This document shows, one piece after another, positions 53,295-61,610 of a stretch of 64,000 nt of DNA. The stretch's first letter is position 1. Every line of letters starts with the position of its first letter. Made by a program: the position numbers and the translations under genes. The notes under the pieces are model-generated. The model saw only the letters and a list, made by a program, of their open reading frames with translations, made no database searches and was not told the origin of the DNA. The stretch is taken from NCBI GenBank assembly GCA_937883755.1, contig CAKZYA010000004.1, forward strand, positions 124,001-188,000, in the 5' to 3' direction. This stretch comes from an uncultured Flammeovirgaceae bacterium (GTDB taxonomy: Bacteria; Bacteroidota; Bacteroidia; Cytophagales; Cyclobacteriaceae).

Positions 53295-54275
53295 ATGAAA
53301 GCGATTGTATTCAAACGATACGGGGAGCCCGAAGTATTGCAAGTAGCAGAAGTTGAAAAACCAATACCTAAAATCAATGAGGTACTTGTAAGAATTTATG
53401 CTACTTCGGTTACAGCAGAAGATCCCAAAATGAGGGGTTTTAACCACCCACCTCTTTTAAAATTTCCTGTTGGGTTGATGTTCGGTTTCAAAAAACCAAG
53501 AAATTCTGTATTGGGTATTGAATTCTCCGGCGTAATCGAGACAGTTGGGTCAGCAGTTAAAGGCTATGAAGTGGGCGATCATGTATTCGGGTACACCGGA
53601 CTGGGTTTTGGCGCCTACGCTGAATATAAATGTATGCCTGAGAATGGTCTGCTCTATCTTAAACCGGAAAATCTAACTTTTGAAGAATCAGCCTGCATAG
53701 TCAACGGTTCGCTCTCTGCCATGGTCTACCTGATGAAAAAAGGGAAAATAAAAAATGGAGATAAGGTGTTAATAAATGGGGCATCTGGTTCGGTAGGTAC
53801 TGCAGCAGTTCAGCTAGCCAAATACTTTGGGGCGATCATTACAGGAGTTTGCAGTACCAAAAATGTAGAATTTGTAAAGTCAATTGGAGCAGATGTTGTG
53901 ATTGACTACACTAAACAAGATTTTACCCAAAGCGATGAAAAGTACGATCTGATCTTTGACACAATCGGTAAAACATTCATGAAAAAATGTATGAATCTGT
54001 TAAAGCCAAAAGGGAAATACATGCTAACCGAATTTGGATTGACCCATATCCTTGCGGCTATTTTTACCTTTCTATTCAAAAACAGAAAAATCATCGTTGC
54101 TTCATCCAATTTCTACTGGAAAAAAGAAGACCTCATATTTTTGAAAGAAATTGCCGAAAAAGGCTATTTAAAACCTGTTGTCGATAAATCATTTCCACTG
54201 GAAAAAATTGTTGATGCCCATAAGTATGTAGAACTTGGACATAAGGTTGGTAACGTAGCAATTTCAGTCAAGTAA
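53295..54275 (+). CDS. Zinc-independent medium-chain NAD(P)-dependent dehydrogenase (quinone-oxidoreductase-like)
   Basis: A 326-residue MDR protein. The Rossmann motif KVLINGASGSVGTAAVQLAKYFGA is at about residues 157-180, following the GroES-like domain (GVIETVGSAVKGYEVGDHVFGYTGLG). The catalytic zinc ligands of alcohol dehydrogenases are not evident, so quinone oxidoreductase or enoyl reductase-type activity is more likely. The region around it is richer in A/T than its neighbours, with ATA and AAA codons more common. Its promoter carries an FNR-type site and a Crp/Fnr pseudogene lies directly upstream. Confidence 0.88.
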   Translation: MKAIVFKRYGEPEVLQVAEVEKPIPKINEVLVRIYATSVTAEDPKMRGFNHPPLLKFPVGLMFGFKKPRNSVLGIEFSGVIETVGSAVKGYEVGDHVFGYTGLGFGAYAEYKCMPENGLLYLKPENLTFEESACIVNGSLSAMVYLMKKGKIKNGDKVLINGASGSVGTAAVQLAKYFGAIITGVCSTKNVEFVKSIGADVVIDYTKQDFTQSDEKYDLIFDTIGKTFMKKCMNLLKPKGKYMLTEFGLTHILAAIFTFLFKNRKIIVASSNFYWKKEDLIFLKEIAEKGYLKPVVDKSFPLEKIVDAHKYVELGHKVGNVAISVK

Positions 54276-54444
54276 TCTACTTGAGAAGAAAAAGAAACGG
54301 ACGACATCATATAAGTGTAATGTGGGATGAATGGCTAAAATTAAACACATTGAATGCGCTCAAACTTATCGGCAGACCGAAAATATATTACATCTAACTC
54401 CAAGCCACACTTATTACGTAACCATCCCGAGCAACCGACCGCTT

Positions 54445-55539
54445 TTAGAAAGCAAACCCATTGGGGGCAATGCCCACAGTATAACTTCTAATTAAATCTC
54501 CTGATGGCGAATAGCGGGTAAAACTACCGACGCTACTGAAATTTGGAGCCTTCCCAGTCAAAATCTCTCCACTTATAGGATCAACGGCCAATCCGTAAAA
54601 GCTTTCGTCTATCAAAGGGTTAGTTGGTAGCGCAATATCGGTAATACCCATTTGGTGTATATCTCCTTGGTACCGGAAGTAAAGTTGCTGTCCGGCTGGA
54701 TCAACTCGGATACTCGCAGGTCCTGTATTGATTTGGGCAGCGGGTAGAGTAAATGCTACTTCATCATTTTCCAGACGGGCAATAAATCCGGGTGTGCTCT
54801 CGGTTTCAACTACTGAAAAATCTACTGGGTCATACACAAGCTTTCCGACGCCTACTACCCAAATATTGCCATTGGTATCTACCGTTAAGCTGCTGGGGTT
54901 ATCGCCAACTACAATCTCTTCTATAATTGTATCAGTTTGAGGATCAATAACTACCACTGTGCTATCGCTGCCAAAACCGCCGCCATTAGCTACGTAAACC
55001 TGATTATTAGCTAAAATAAGCTCGTTTGGCCCAGCTCCCACCGGAATACTGCTAATAACCTCATAGTTTTCTAAATCAAGCACTTTCACCGTACCACTTA
55101 CGCCATCAGCTCCCCAATCAGTCACGTATCCTTTCGTAGGACTGATTCCGAGGAAATAGCGGGGTGAAATGATACCCTCGTCCACACCAATAGTAGCCAG
55201 CGACTCAAAGGTTTCTCGGTCAATCACCTCAATCTTGGCAGAATTCTGTACTACTATGAATCCTCGGTCGTCAAATACCGCCATCGATTGAGTCTGATCG
55301 CCTAACGGGCGATTATTTGTGTTGCTGAAGACCTTATTCAGCACTGAGTCTTTTTGGCGGTCGTAGTATGAGAGGGATGTGTTGGCATTTCCGAACCCAC
55401 CTTCGTTCACAATAAAGTAACCATCCTGAGCTGGAGGAGATGGAGTAGGGTCTTCATCGTCTCCACAGGAAATAAAAATGATATTGGTAAATAGAAAAAG
55501 TGCCCAAAAGTTGAAAGAATGCCAAAAGTTAAAGTTCAT
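54445..55539 (-). CDS. btuG: BtuG-like cobalamin-binding surface lipoprotein (YncE/DUF5074-type beta-propeller)
   Basis: A 364-residue lipoprotein. The signal ends in IIFISC (lipobox) and is followed by an acidic GDDEDPTPSPPAQDG, a surface-export tether typical of Bacteroidota. The rest is a seven-bladed propeller (repeated VKVLDLENYEVISSIPVGAGP and VVVIDPQTDTIIEEIVVGDNP). It lies 8 bases downstream of a BtuB-type receptor behind a cobalamin riboswitch, which is the setting of BtuG, the protein that captures B12 at the cell surface and passes it to BtuB. Specific ligand is inferred from family and context. Confidence 0.85.
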   Translation of the reverse strand: MNFNFWHSFNFWALFLFTNIIFISCGDDEDPTPSPPAQDGYFIVNEGGFGNANTSLSYYDRQKDSVLNKVFSNTNNRPLGDQTQSMAVFDDRGFIVVQNSAKIEVIDRETFESLATIGVDEGIISPRYFLGISPTKGYVTDWGADGVSGTVKVLDLENYEVISSIPVGAGPNELILANNQVYVANGGGFGSDSTVVVIDPQTDTIIEEIVVGDNPSSLTVDTNGNIWVVGVGKLVYDPVDFSVVETESTPGFIARLENDEVAFTLPAAQINTGPASIRVDPAGQQLYFRYQGDIHQMGITDIALPTNPLIDESFYGLAVDPISGEILTGKAPNFSSVGSFTRYSPSGDLIRSYTVGIAPNGFAF

Positions 55540-55547
55540 AGTTGTAG

Positions 55548-57518
55548 TTAGTTAAACTGATAAATAAGACTAAGTTGATAATTGCGTCCGGGCATTGGGT
55601 AACCCTGCCGAACTTCATACGCATGGTCAAAAATATTATTCAGGGCTCCGTAAGCTGAAAGCTGATGGCTTTTGTGGATTTGCCAATCATAGCCTAAGGA
55701 TAAGTCGGTGATCATGTAAGCGGATAGTGCCTGGCGATTACTCTCATCGGTAAACTGCTCACCAATGAAGTTACTGGCGAGCCCAAGTTCCCAATTTTGA
55801 AACCTAAACTGAGCAGATGCTTTCCCTTGATGATAGGGAGTATAGATTAGTTGTTTGTGCAAGTCGGCTGGGTTGCCTCTGCCACTAATTTTTTCTTTAG
55901 TAGAGCGGGTATAGCTGTAAAGTCCCCAAAACTGAATTGACAGGTCTTGGGTGAAGGTGTGCTGAGCTTCTATCGTTGCCTCTAAGCCCCGAGCCCACAC
56001 TTGTTGCACATTGCGGGGCGACCATTGAGAATTTTCTGTCGGAATCCACTGAATCCAGTCATCCATCCAGTTGCTAAAGGCAGTAAAACTTCCTTGTAAC
56101 TTCCAGGAAGATTGAGAAGAGTTAATGACATCCAACCCAATCTCAGTGCCCCACCCTTCCTCCGGTAGCAAGTTAGTGTTACCCTGACTTGCTCCTAGCC
56201 AGAAGAGGTCATTAAAAGTAGGTAGATTGTAGCTTCGCCCCACTTTAGCACGTAATCGCCAGTTAGGATCAATTGAATAAGCCAAAGAAAGTGATGGCAA
56301 AATGGGCGACCAATCGCTGCCAATCAAGGTTTCCCGCAGGCTTACTGATGCGTCTAACCGCTCATAAAGTTGGGTGTTGTACGATAGAAAAAGTGCTGTG
56401 CGATTGCGCCGGGGTGAGTTTGCACCATAATTGAATACCTCAGCTTGCTCGTAGGTATGATTGATTCCACCCAGAAACCACTGTCCTTCCCGGAGATAAA
56501 AAGTGCCTTGTAATTCGGTAATCCAAGATGTAGCCTCACTAGTGGATTCTTCTCGGATATTATCATCATACACAAGCTGGTGCCCTAAAATCGCTGTTCT
56601 TGCCTCAACTTTATACTTAGGTTGAACTAATTCCCAATCCAAAACCATGCGGTGAAATAAATCACTCTGTAGAGCCTGAGTAGCACCTCCGGCTGCCGCT
56701 ACACCTGGTATTTCCACCTCATTGTCCTGAAGCCAGTATTTTACACTTATTCGCTGATGCGAAGATAATTTTCGGTAAAACTCAGTTAGTATGCCCCGCT
56801 GGGAAAGTCCGGCGTGTTGTCGGCGTTCCTCTCGGTTCCGATAAATGTTGTAGTACGGAAAGTCGTTGTCAGCCTTTCGGTCAAAAGCCCGAATCCGTAG
56901 TAAACCAGCTTGGTCACCGTACTGCAACTGAATGCCGAGTTGCCGATCGCCAAAGCTACCGAACTGTTGGAAAAGCTTGCCACTTGTTCCTGGTTGTAGC
57001 CGAGTATCTGAACCTAAATGAATCGCGCCACCCAACGTTCCGGCTCCATAGAGTGCCCCAGCATTGCCGTGCTGTAGAGAAACTTTATCGAGAAAAAAAG
57101 TAGGCATTAGCGTTAAATCCAGACTGCCGTTCATGCTGCTTTGTAAATTAATACCTTCCCAGAAAATCGGAGTATGATTACTGCCGCTTCCACGAAGCGA
57201 AGCGGTTGAAAGTCCGCTGATTCCGTAGGAGCGAACGTTTACCGCTGAATACCTCATCAGTAGTTGAGCTAGATTATTGGGCTTGGTATAGCCAATTGCC
57301 TGAGGAAGAATGGTAGAGATTTTGTCGCCGCTGCCGAAATATTCCAACCGAGTATCGGTCACCTCTACCGATGCTAAAACTCGTATGGAGTCTTGTTTAG
57401 CGAGCTGACTAAATGAACGACTCGATAAAGCAAGGCATAGCTCTAGGGTAAGTAGAAATACTACTTTACTGGATGAACTATTGAATGAATGATGTAGCCT
57501 GCCGAGCGTGTTTATCAA
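55548..57518 (-). CDS. btuB: TonB-dependent outer-membrane receptor, BtuB-like (cobalamin)
   Basis: A 656-residue outer-membrane receptor. The plug domain is about residues 55-165 (NVRSYGISGLSTASLRGSGS and GNAGALYGAGTLGGAIHLGS); the 22-strand barrel follows and ends with the terminal aromatic strand (YQLSLIYQFN). It uses proton-motive force through TonB to import vitamin B12. Identification as BtuB rests on the riboswitch upstream, the BtuG-like lipoprotein downstream and the BtuFCD operon next to it. The start is TTG (57518); the frame has no ATG between the upstream stop and the signal peptide. Confidence 0.9.
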   Translation of the reverse strand: MINTLGRLHHSFNSSSSKVVFLLTLELCLALSSRSFSQLAKQDSIRVLASVEVTDTRLEYFGSGDKISTILPQAIGYTKPNNLAQLLMRYSAVNVRSYGISGLSTASLRGSGSNHTPIFWEGINLQSSMNGSLDLTLMPTFFLDKVSLQHGNAGALYGAGTLGGAIHLGSDTRLQPGTSGKLFQQFGSFGDRQLGIQLQYGDQAGLLRIRAFDRKADNDFPYYNIYRNREERRQHAGLSQRGILTEFYRKLSSHQRISVKYWLQDNEVEIPGVAAAGGATQALQSDLFHRMVLDWELVQPKYKVEARTAILGHQLVYDDNIREESTSEATSWITELQGTFYLREGQWFLGGINHTYEQAEVFNYGANSPRRNRTALFLSYNTQLYERLDASVSLRETLIGSDWSPILPSLSLAYSIDPNWRLRAKVGRSYNLPTFNDLFWLGASQGNTNLLPEEGWGTEIGLDVINSSQSSWKLQGSFTAFSNWMDDWIQWIPTENSQWSPRNVQQVWARGLEATIEAQHTFTQDLSIQFWGLYSYTRSTKEKISGRGNPADLHKQLIYTPYHQGKASAQFRFQNWELGLASNFIGEQFTDESNRQALSAYMITDLSLGYDWQIHKSHQLSAYGALNNIFDHAYEVRQGYPMPGRNYQLSLIYQFN

Positions 57519-57685
57519 ACCTTTCGTACTAAAGGCAATTGGCAGAATAAGAAATGCAATAGGAGCAAACCTGTCTCATTGAGTACACCAATCCATATGG
57601 TGATACACTCATCAGAAATTGACAGTAATAGAAGATTCCCAGCACATTCCTGGCTTTTCCACCGAAAGCCCGAATGAAAAATCAC

Positions 57686-57875
57686 AAGGGGCAGGTCTCC
57701 TGGCTTACTCAAGTTACTGTGACCTTCCCATCCGTTTGGGACGCATGGTCTGAGACGGACAGTGGTTTCGTTGGACAGCAACCCTACTAAGAGTTTACAG
57801 TTGCGGGGACAGCTCCGGTTTTACACCGAATTCCCTTTTAATCCAGATTAATCAGGTAATGATCAACCTGGAACC
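57686..57875 (-). ncRNA. Cobalamin riboswitch upstream of btuB
   Basis: On the minus strand the sequence AGGGAATTCGGTGTAAAACC, then GGAGCTGTCCCCGCAACTGT, and the 3' element AAGCCAGGAGACCTGCCCC give the invariant core of the B12 riboswitch class. It ends about 168 bases before the btuB start. Binding of adenosyl- or aqua-cobalamin would lower expression of the btuB-btuG transcript. Confidence 0.93.
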
Positions 57876-57899
57876 CAATGCGAATCAAAGATAGAAGCA

Positions 57900-58946
57900 T
57901 TATTTTTTATTTCCTACATATTCTGAAGAGGGAAGAAAAAAGGGGGAATCTATCCGGGCTAATTCGTCAAGGAGGTGCTCAATAGAGTGAGCAATACAAA
58001 TTATCTGACCTTCTTGGTAAATTATCCACTCACTATCCGAGAATATTTCTATCACAATAGAATGGTCAGGCTGCACTTGGTAGCCAACTCGCTCCAGTGC
58101 CCGTTGAGTCCATTGGGCTGTGGTTCCTGAACCTTCTAATGAAATAAAGCGCTTGGCAGGTTGCTTGATACGAAAGGTGCCACTCTCTGGATGGAACCCG
58201 GCCAATTCGCTACCCATTGCGTTGGAAAGTGTCCCGCTTAAAACCAGATCTTCGGGTACATTATCGCTTACCGTTTGGTCGTGCATTAGCCATATACGAT
58301 TGGCAACTTGCAGAGCCAACTCAATATCGTGAGTAGAAAAAATAATGCACTTGTTATGATCTCTAACCAAAGTTCGCAGTAGTTGAACGATACTCACCCG
58401 GTTGGCAATGTCTAAGTGAGTGGTAGGCTCGTCCAGAATCATGATAGGAGTGTCTTGGGCTAATGCTTTAGCAATCATCACCTTTTGTCGTTCCCCATCG
58501 CTAAGTTGATAAATTGGTTTTTCCAGCAAGTGGGTTACTCGAGCCTGCTCGGTAGCAGCTTGAACTTTCTCGTAGTCAGTAGGTGAAAAATTACCTAACC
58601 AACCCGTATGAGGTAATCTTCCCATTGCCACTAACTCCGATGCTTTCACGTAGCTGATTTCTTCTTGTCCAGTTAAAACAACGCTCACATAGCGGGCTAA
58701 TGCTTTTGCATTCAGTGATTTAATTGATTGACCAAAAAGTTCAATACTGCCAGTTTGAAGCTTTTGTAATCCAGCTATAGTACGGAGTAGGGTAGACTTC
58801 CCGATACCATTCGTGCCGACCAGGGCAATCAATTGTGATTCGGTAGCAGTAAGGTTGAGGTTCTGGGCTAATAAATTTTTAGCCTTGCCTTTTCCGTAAC
58901 TCAGTAATACTTTCTGGAGCGATATGATCGGATTTTCGGGCTTCAT
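57900..58946 (-). CDS. btuD: Cobalamin ABC transporter ATP-binding protein with C-terminal extension
   Basis: A 348-residue ABC ATPase. Walker A is GTNGIGKST (about 44-52), signature LSDGERQKV (about 147-155), Walker B MILDEPTTHLD (about 167-177) and switch His in FSTHD. This is the FecE/BtuD group. The ABC core ends near residue 250; the remaining about 95 residues (FISLEGSGTTAQWTQRALERVGYQ and so on) form an added domain seen in some Bacteroidota homologues, of unknown role. The gene follows btuC by 4 bases. Its stop is about 25 bases from the beginning of the btuB riboswitch. Confidence 0.9.
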   Translation of the reverse strand: MKPENPIISLQKVLLSYGKGKAKNLLAQNLNLTATESQLIALVGTNGIGKSTLLRTIAGLQKLQTGSIELFGQSIKSLNAKALARYVSVVLTGQEEISYVKASELVAMGRLPHTGWLGNFSPTDYEKVQAATEQARVTHLLEKPIYQLSDGERQKVMIAKALAQDTPIMILDEPTTHLDIANRVSIVQLLRTLVRDHNKCIIFSTHDIELALQVANRIWLMHDQTVSDNVPEDLVLSGTLSNAMGSELAGFHPESGTFRIKQPAKRFISLEGSGTTAQWTQRALERVGYQVQPDHSIVIEIFSDSEWIIYQEGQIICIAHSIEHLLDELARIDSPFFLPSSEYVGNKK

Positions 58947-58950
58947 ATTA

Positions 58951-60033
58951 CTAGCGAAAATGAGTGCTCAGATTACGACGATGAAGAATCACCCAAACTA
59001 CGACGGGTGAGCCAATTAAAGCAGTAATAGCATTAATGGGAAGTACCCATGTGCGTCCTGGCCATTGGGAAATAATATCGCAGCCGATTAGAATCAGAGC
59101 TCCCGCCAGGGCACAGGCCGGAATAAGCCAGCGGTGATCAGAAGTATTAAGCAGAGAGCGAACCAGATGGGGCACAGCAATACCAATAAACCCAATAGGA
59201 CCACAAAAACCCGTGACTAAACCCACTAAAATGCTAGTAGTAGCGATAATACCAATGCGAGTAGGTAAAATCAAGATGCCTAAGCTACGGGCACTTTGTT
59301 CTCCTAGCAGTAACCCATTTAAGTTCTTAGAAAGTAGAAAAGAGGCGATAATAGTAAGTAGCGATAATAGCAGGAATAATCGTAGTTGTCCGTTAGTAAC
59401 ATTTCCTAAACTGCCTAGTGTCCACAATAGAAAGTCGCGTATCTGTTCGGGTTGACTGAAGTACTGCCAGATACTAACCACGGCTAAAGTAATATTCCCA
59501 ATCATGATACCGATAATCAGTAGCACAATATTATCACTAACCCGCACCGAAACCGCTAAAATGACTAAGAGCACCGTAGCTGCCCCAACACTGGAAGCAA
59601 TGACGAGCAGCCACTGCTGACCAACTTCCGTGGCCCATAGCGAAGATAAGGCAATCGATTGACCCGAAGCCAGCATAATAGCAGCTACTCCTAAACTGGC
59701 TCCCGAAGAGATGCCTAATACGGATGGTCCAGCCAGTGGATTACGGAATAACGTCTGAAGCTGCAAGCCACTGACCGATAAAGCCATGCCAGCAAGTAAA
59801 GCAGTTAGGGTTTTAGGAATTCTAACGTTTACCAAAATATTATTCCAAACATCATTACTGGCTTTTCCACCCACTAGAACCTGGGTAACCTCCTTAAAGG
59901 GAATAAGAACTGAACCCAGCGCAATATCCACCAATGATGCGATGATAGTTCCTACAATCAGAATCACTAACCAGATAGCTGGGGTGAGCTTTTTAGTAAC
60001 TGCCGCTGGGGTTGATTGAATAACAGTGGGCAT
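58951..60033 (-). CDS. btuC: Cobalamin/iron-siderophore-type ABC permease (FecCD/BtuC)
   Basis: A 360-residue inner-membrane permease with about ten helices. FRNPLAGPSVLGISSGASLGVAA and GPIGFIGIAVPHLVRSLL are family signatures. It overlaps the end of the binding-protein gene by 1 base (TGATG junction), and with BtuD and BtuF forms a complete importer. Assignment to B12 over iron chelate rests on the riboswitch before the operon. Confidence 0.9.
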   Translation of the reverse strand: MPTVIQSTPAAVTKKLTPAIWLVILIVGTIIASLVDIALGSVLIPFKEVTQVLVGGKASNDVWNNILVNVRIPKTLTALLAGMALSVSGLQLQTLFRNPLAGPSVLGISSGASLGVAAIMLASGQSIALSSLWATEVGQQWLLVIASSVGAATVLLVILAVSVRVSDNIVLLIIGIMIGNITLAVVSIWQYFSQPEQIRDFLLWTLGSLGNVTNGQLRLFLLLSLLTIIASFLLSKNLNGLLLGEQSARSLGILILPTRIGIIATTSILVGLVTGFCGPIGFIGIAVPHLVRSLLNTSDHRWLIPACALAGALILIGCDIISQWPGRTWVLPINAITALIGSPVVVWVILHRRNLSTHFR

Positions 60034-61223
60034 CAGGGCAGTTGTTGGTAGTAGTATAATTGGTGGTGAGGTACTAATTCTGGATGCAAAATTTTAATCA
60101 AATCTGCCAGTATTCTCTGGGGATATACTACACCACTTTCGTAATAATCATTACCGCTACCCAACGCATTGAGGCGACGGTTACTATTATAAATTTTTCC
60201 CGACTGGAAAGCAGAAAAGTCAGCAAAGCGAGGATCAATTCCTTGGATTTCTTTGGCACTTAATGTCTGCCCCGGATCAAGCCAAATATCAGCTTTGAGA
60301 CCCAAATCGTACATGCGCTCAAACGCTACGGGGAAGCTGACAGCAGTAGAATCCTGGCTGTACGCCCACGTCGCTCCGGCATCTTGTAGTAAAGCGTTCC
60401 GGTAACTGTTAGCCCCCGGTACGTACCAACTGTCTTGAAAGGGTGACCCAACAATAACTTCAGGTTTTTCAGCAATTGCTTGAGTGATTTGGGCTAGGCT
60501 AGTGTAAGCCTCCTCAGTTCGGGCAAATTTCGTTTGAGCTAATGCTTCCTTGTCTAGCAAAGCAGCAAACAGCTTCAGCCACTCGACTTTACCCAGTGGA
60601 GTACCTTCCGTCCACTCGGCAACCGAAAGCACTGGAATACCTAGCTCAATAAATTTCTGATAAGCCGATAGTCCATTACCTGGCATATGGGAAACCAAGA
60701 TGAGATCGGGTAGGAGAGCTAGTGCTTTCTCGGTATTAAGGCTATTTCCACTGCCTACTTCTTGAATTTGACCAGAATCTACTTGTTGAATAAACGTAGA
60801 ATCGCAAACGTAGGAAGCGTTATCCAGCCCTACCACGGCGTCGGCACTATTCAGCATTTTTAGAAAGGCTAGATGAGTGGTAGACTGCGTAACTATTCTC
60901 TGCACCGGAGTTCGGATGACTTGATCGTATATAACGCCAGAAGGAGGTTCTTCCTCGTTAGATTGCAGCAGGTAGCGAAGGGTATCGTAGGTTGAGAAAA
61001 GCTCAAGAACCCTAGTGTTTTGGTGGTAATTAATTGCGAATCCCTGGGCGTAGGATAAATCCTGTACTGAGTCAGGATCGGCTAGAATACTGTCTGGTGA
61101 TGTTGAATGCTGACAAGAAGTCAGGTAAATCAACAGGAGTATATAGCTCATCCAACCCAACTGGGATAGAGTAGATACAGAAAGCCAATGAAGGCGAGAT
61201 AGCACCAAACGGAGTAAAAACAT
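60033..61223 (-). CDS. btuF: Cobalamin-binding periplasmic lipoprotein (BtuF-like)
   Basis: A 396-residue substrate-binding protein. The N-terminus is unusually long before the lipobox LTSC (Cys37); a start at M25 (61151) would give a short signal of 13 residues with no positive charge, so the first ATG at 61223 is kept. Ligand-binding blocks are VVGLDNASYVCDSTF, ALLPDLILVSHMPGNGL and GSPFQDSWYVPGANSYRNALLQDAG. It belongs to the cluster 8 helical-backbone binding proteins shared with iron-siderophore systems. A second cobalamin riboswitch directly upstream marks B12 as the ligand. Confidence 0.88.
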   Translation of the reverse strand: MFLLRLVLSRLHWLSVSTLSQLGWMSYILLLIYLTSCQHSTSPDSILADPDSVQDLSYAQGFAINYHQNTRVLELFSTYDTLRYLLQSNEEEPPSGVIYDQVIRTPVQRIVTQSTTHLAFLKMLNSADAVVGLDNASYVCDSTFIQQVDSGQIQEVGSGNSLNTEKALALLPDLILVSHMPGNGLSAYQKFIELGIPVLSVAEWTEGTPLGKVEWLKLFAALLDKEALAQTKFARTEEAYTSLAQITQAIAEKPEVIVGSPFQDSWYVPGANSYRNALLQDAGATWAYSQDSTAVSFPVAFERMYDLGLKADIWLDPGQTLSAKEIQGIDPRFADFSAFQSGKIYNSNRRLNALGSGNDYYESGVVYPQRILADLIKILHPELVPHHQLYYYQQLP

Positions 61224-61267
61224 AGGCTTATCTTTTTGCCTTAATCCTCGAAAGCATACAGATTATA

Positions 61268-61445
61268 ATTAGGGCAGGTCTTCTGGCTTCTCCTGACGAT
61301 AACAGCCTTCCCGTCCGCTAAAGGCAGACAGTGACATTGTAGGGTTATCGTACTAAATAAGTTAGGAGTTACAGCAGCGAGGACTGCACCGGATTTGCAC
61401 CGATTTCCCTTTTCAGCTTACCTAAAAAACTTGGCAAGCCACCCT
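61268..61445 (-). ncRNA. Cobalamin riboswitch upstream of btuFCD
   Basis: The minus strand reads AGGGAAATCGGTGCAAATCC, then GGTGCAGTCCTCGCTGCTGT, and ends AAGCCAGAAGACCTGCCC, the core of a B12 riboswitch. The 3' end is about 45 bases before the btuF start codon, so direct occlusion of the ribosome site is a likely mechanism, whereas the btuB copy lies much further from its gene. Confidence 0.93.
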
Positions 61446-61506
61446 AGTTGAAAGCAAAACTAGCTAAATTTCAAAGAATTCCTAAGCTCTAGTTAATGAT
61501 AAATGC

Positions 61507-61602
61507 TTAACGGGGAGAATATATGGAGTAGCCGTAAAGAATAATTAGTAATCCTAAAACGATGATAACCAGAGCAGCAATGATGACGTGGCGTTTATTC
61601 AT
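61507..61602 (-). CDS. Small single-pass membrane protein (31 aa)
   Basis: Read by hand from the ATG at 61602 to TAA at 61507: MNKRHVIIAALVIIVLGLLI and then ILYGYSIYSPR. A basic N-terminus, one hydrophobic helix of about 19 residues and a polar tail are typical of small regulatory membrane peptides. It starts 8 bases after the xylanase stop, so it is likely cotranscribed and possibly coupled. No family is recognised. Confidence 0.55.
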   Translation of the reverse strand: MNKRHVIIAALVIIVLGLLIILYGYSIYSPR

Positions 61603-61610
61603 GATAGCGG

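Noticed and set aside
57515-57781. Minus-strand ORF of 88 codons overlapping the btuB leader
   Set aside because: It lies across the cobalamin riboswitch and its peptide has no family character; the RNA structure explains the sequence.
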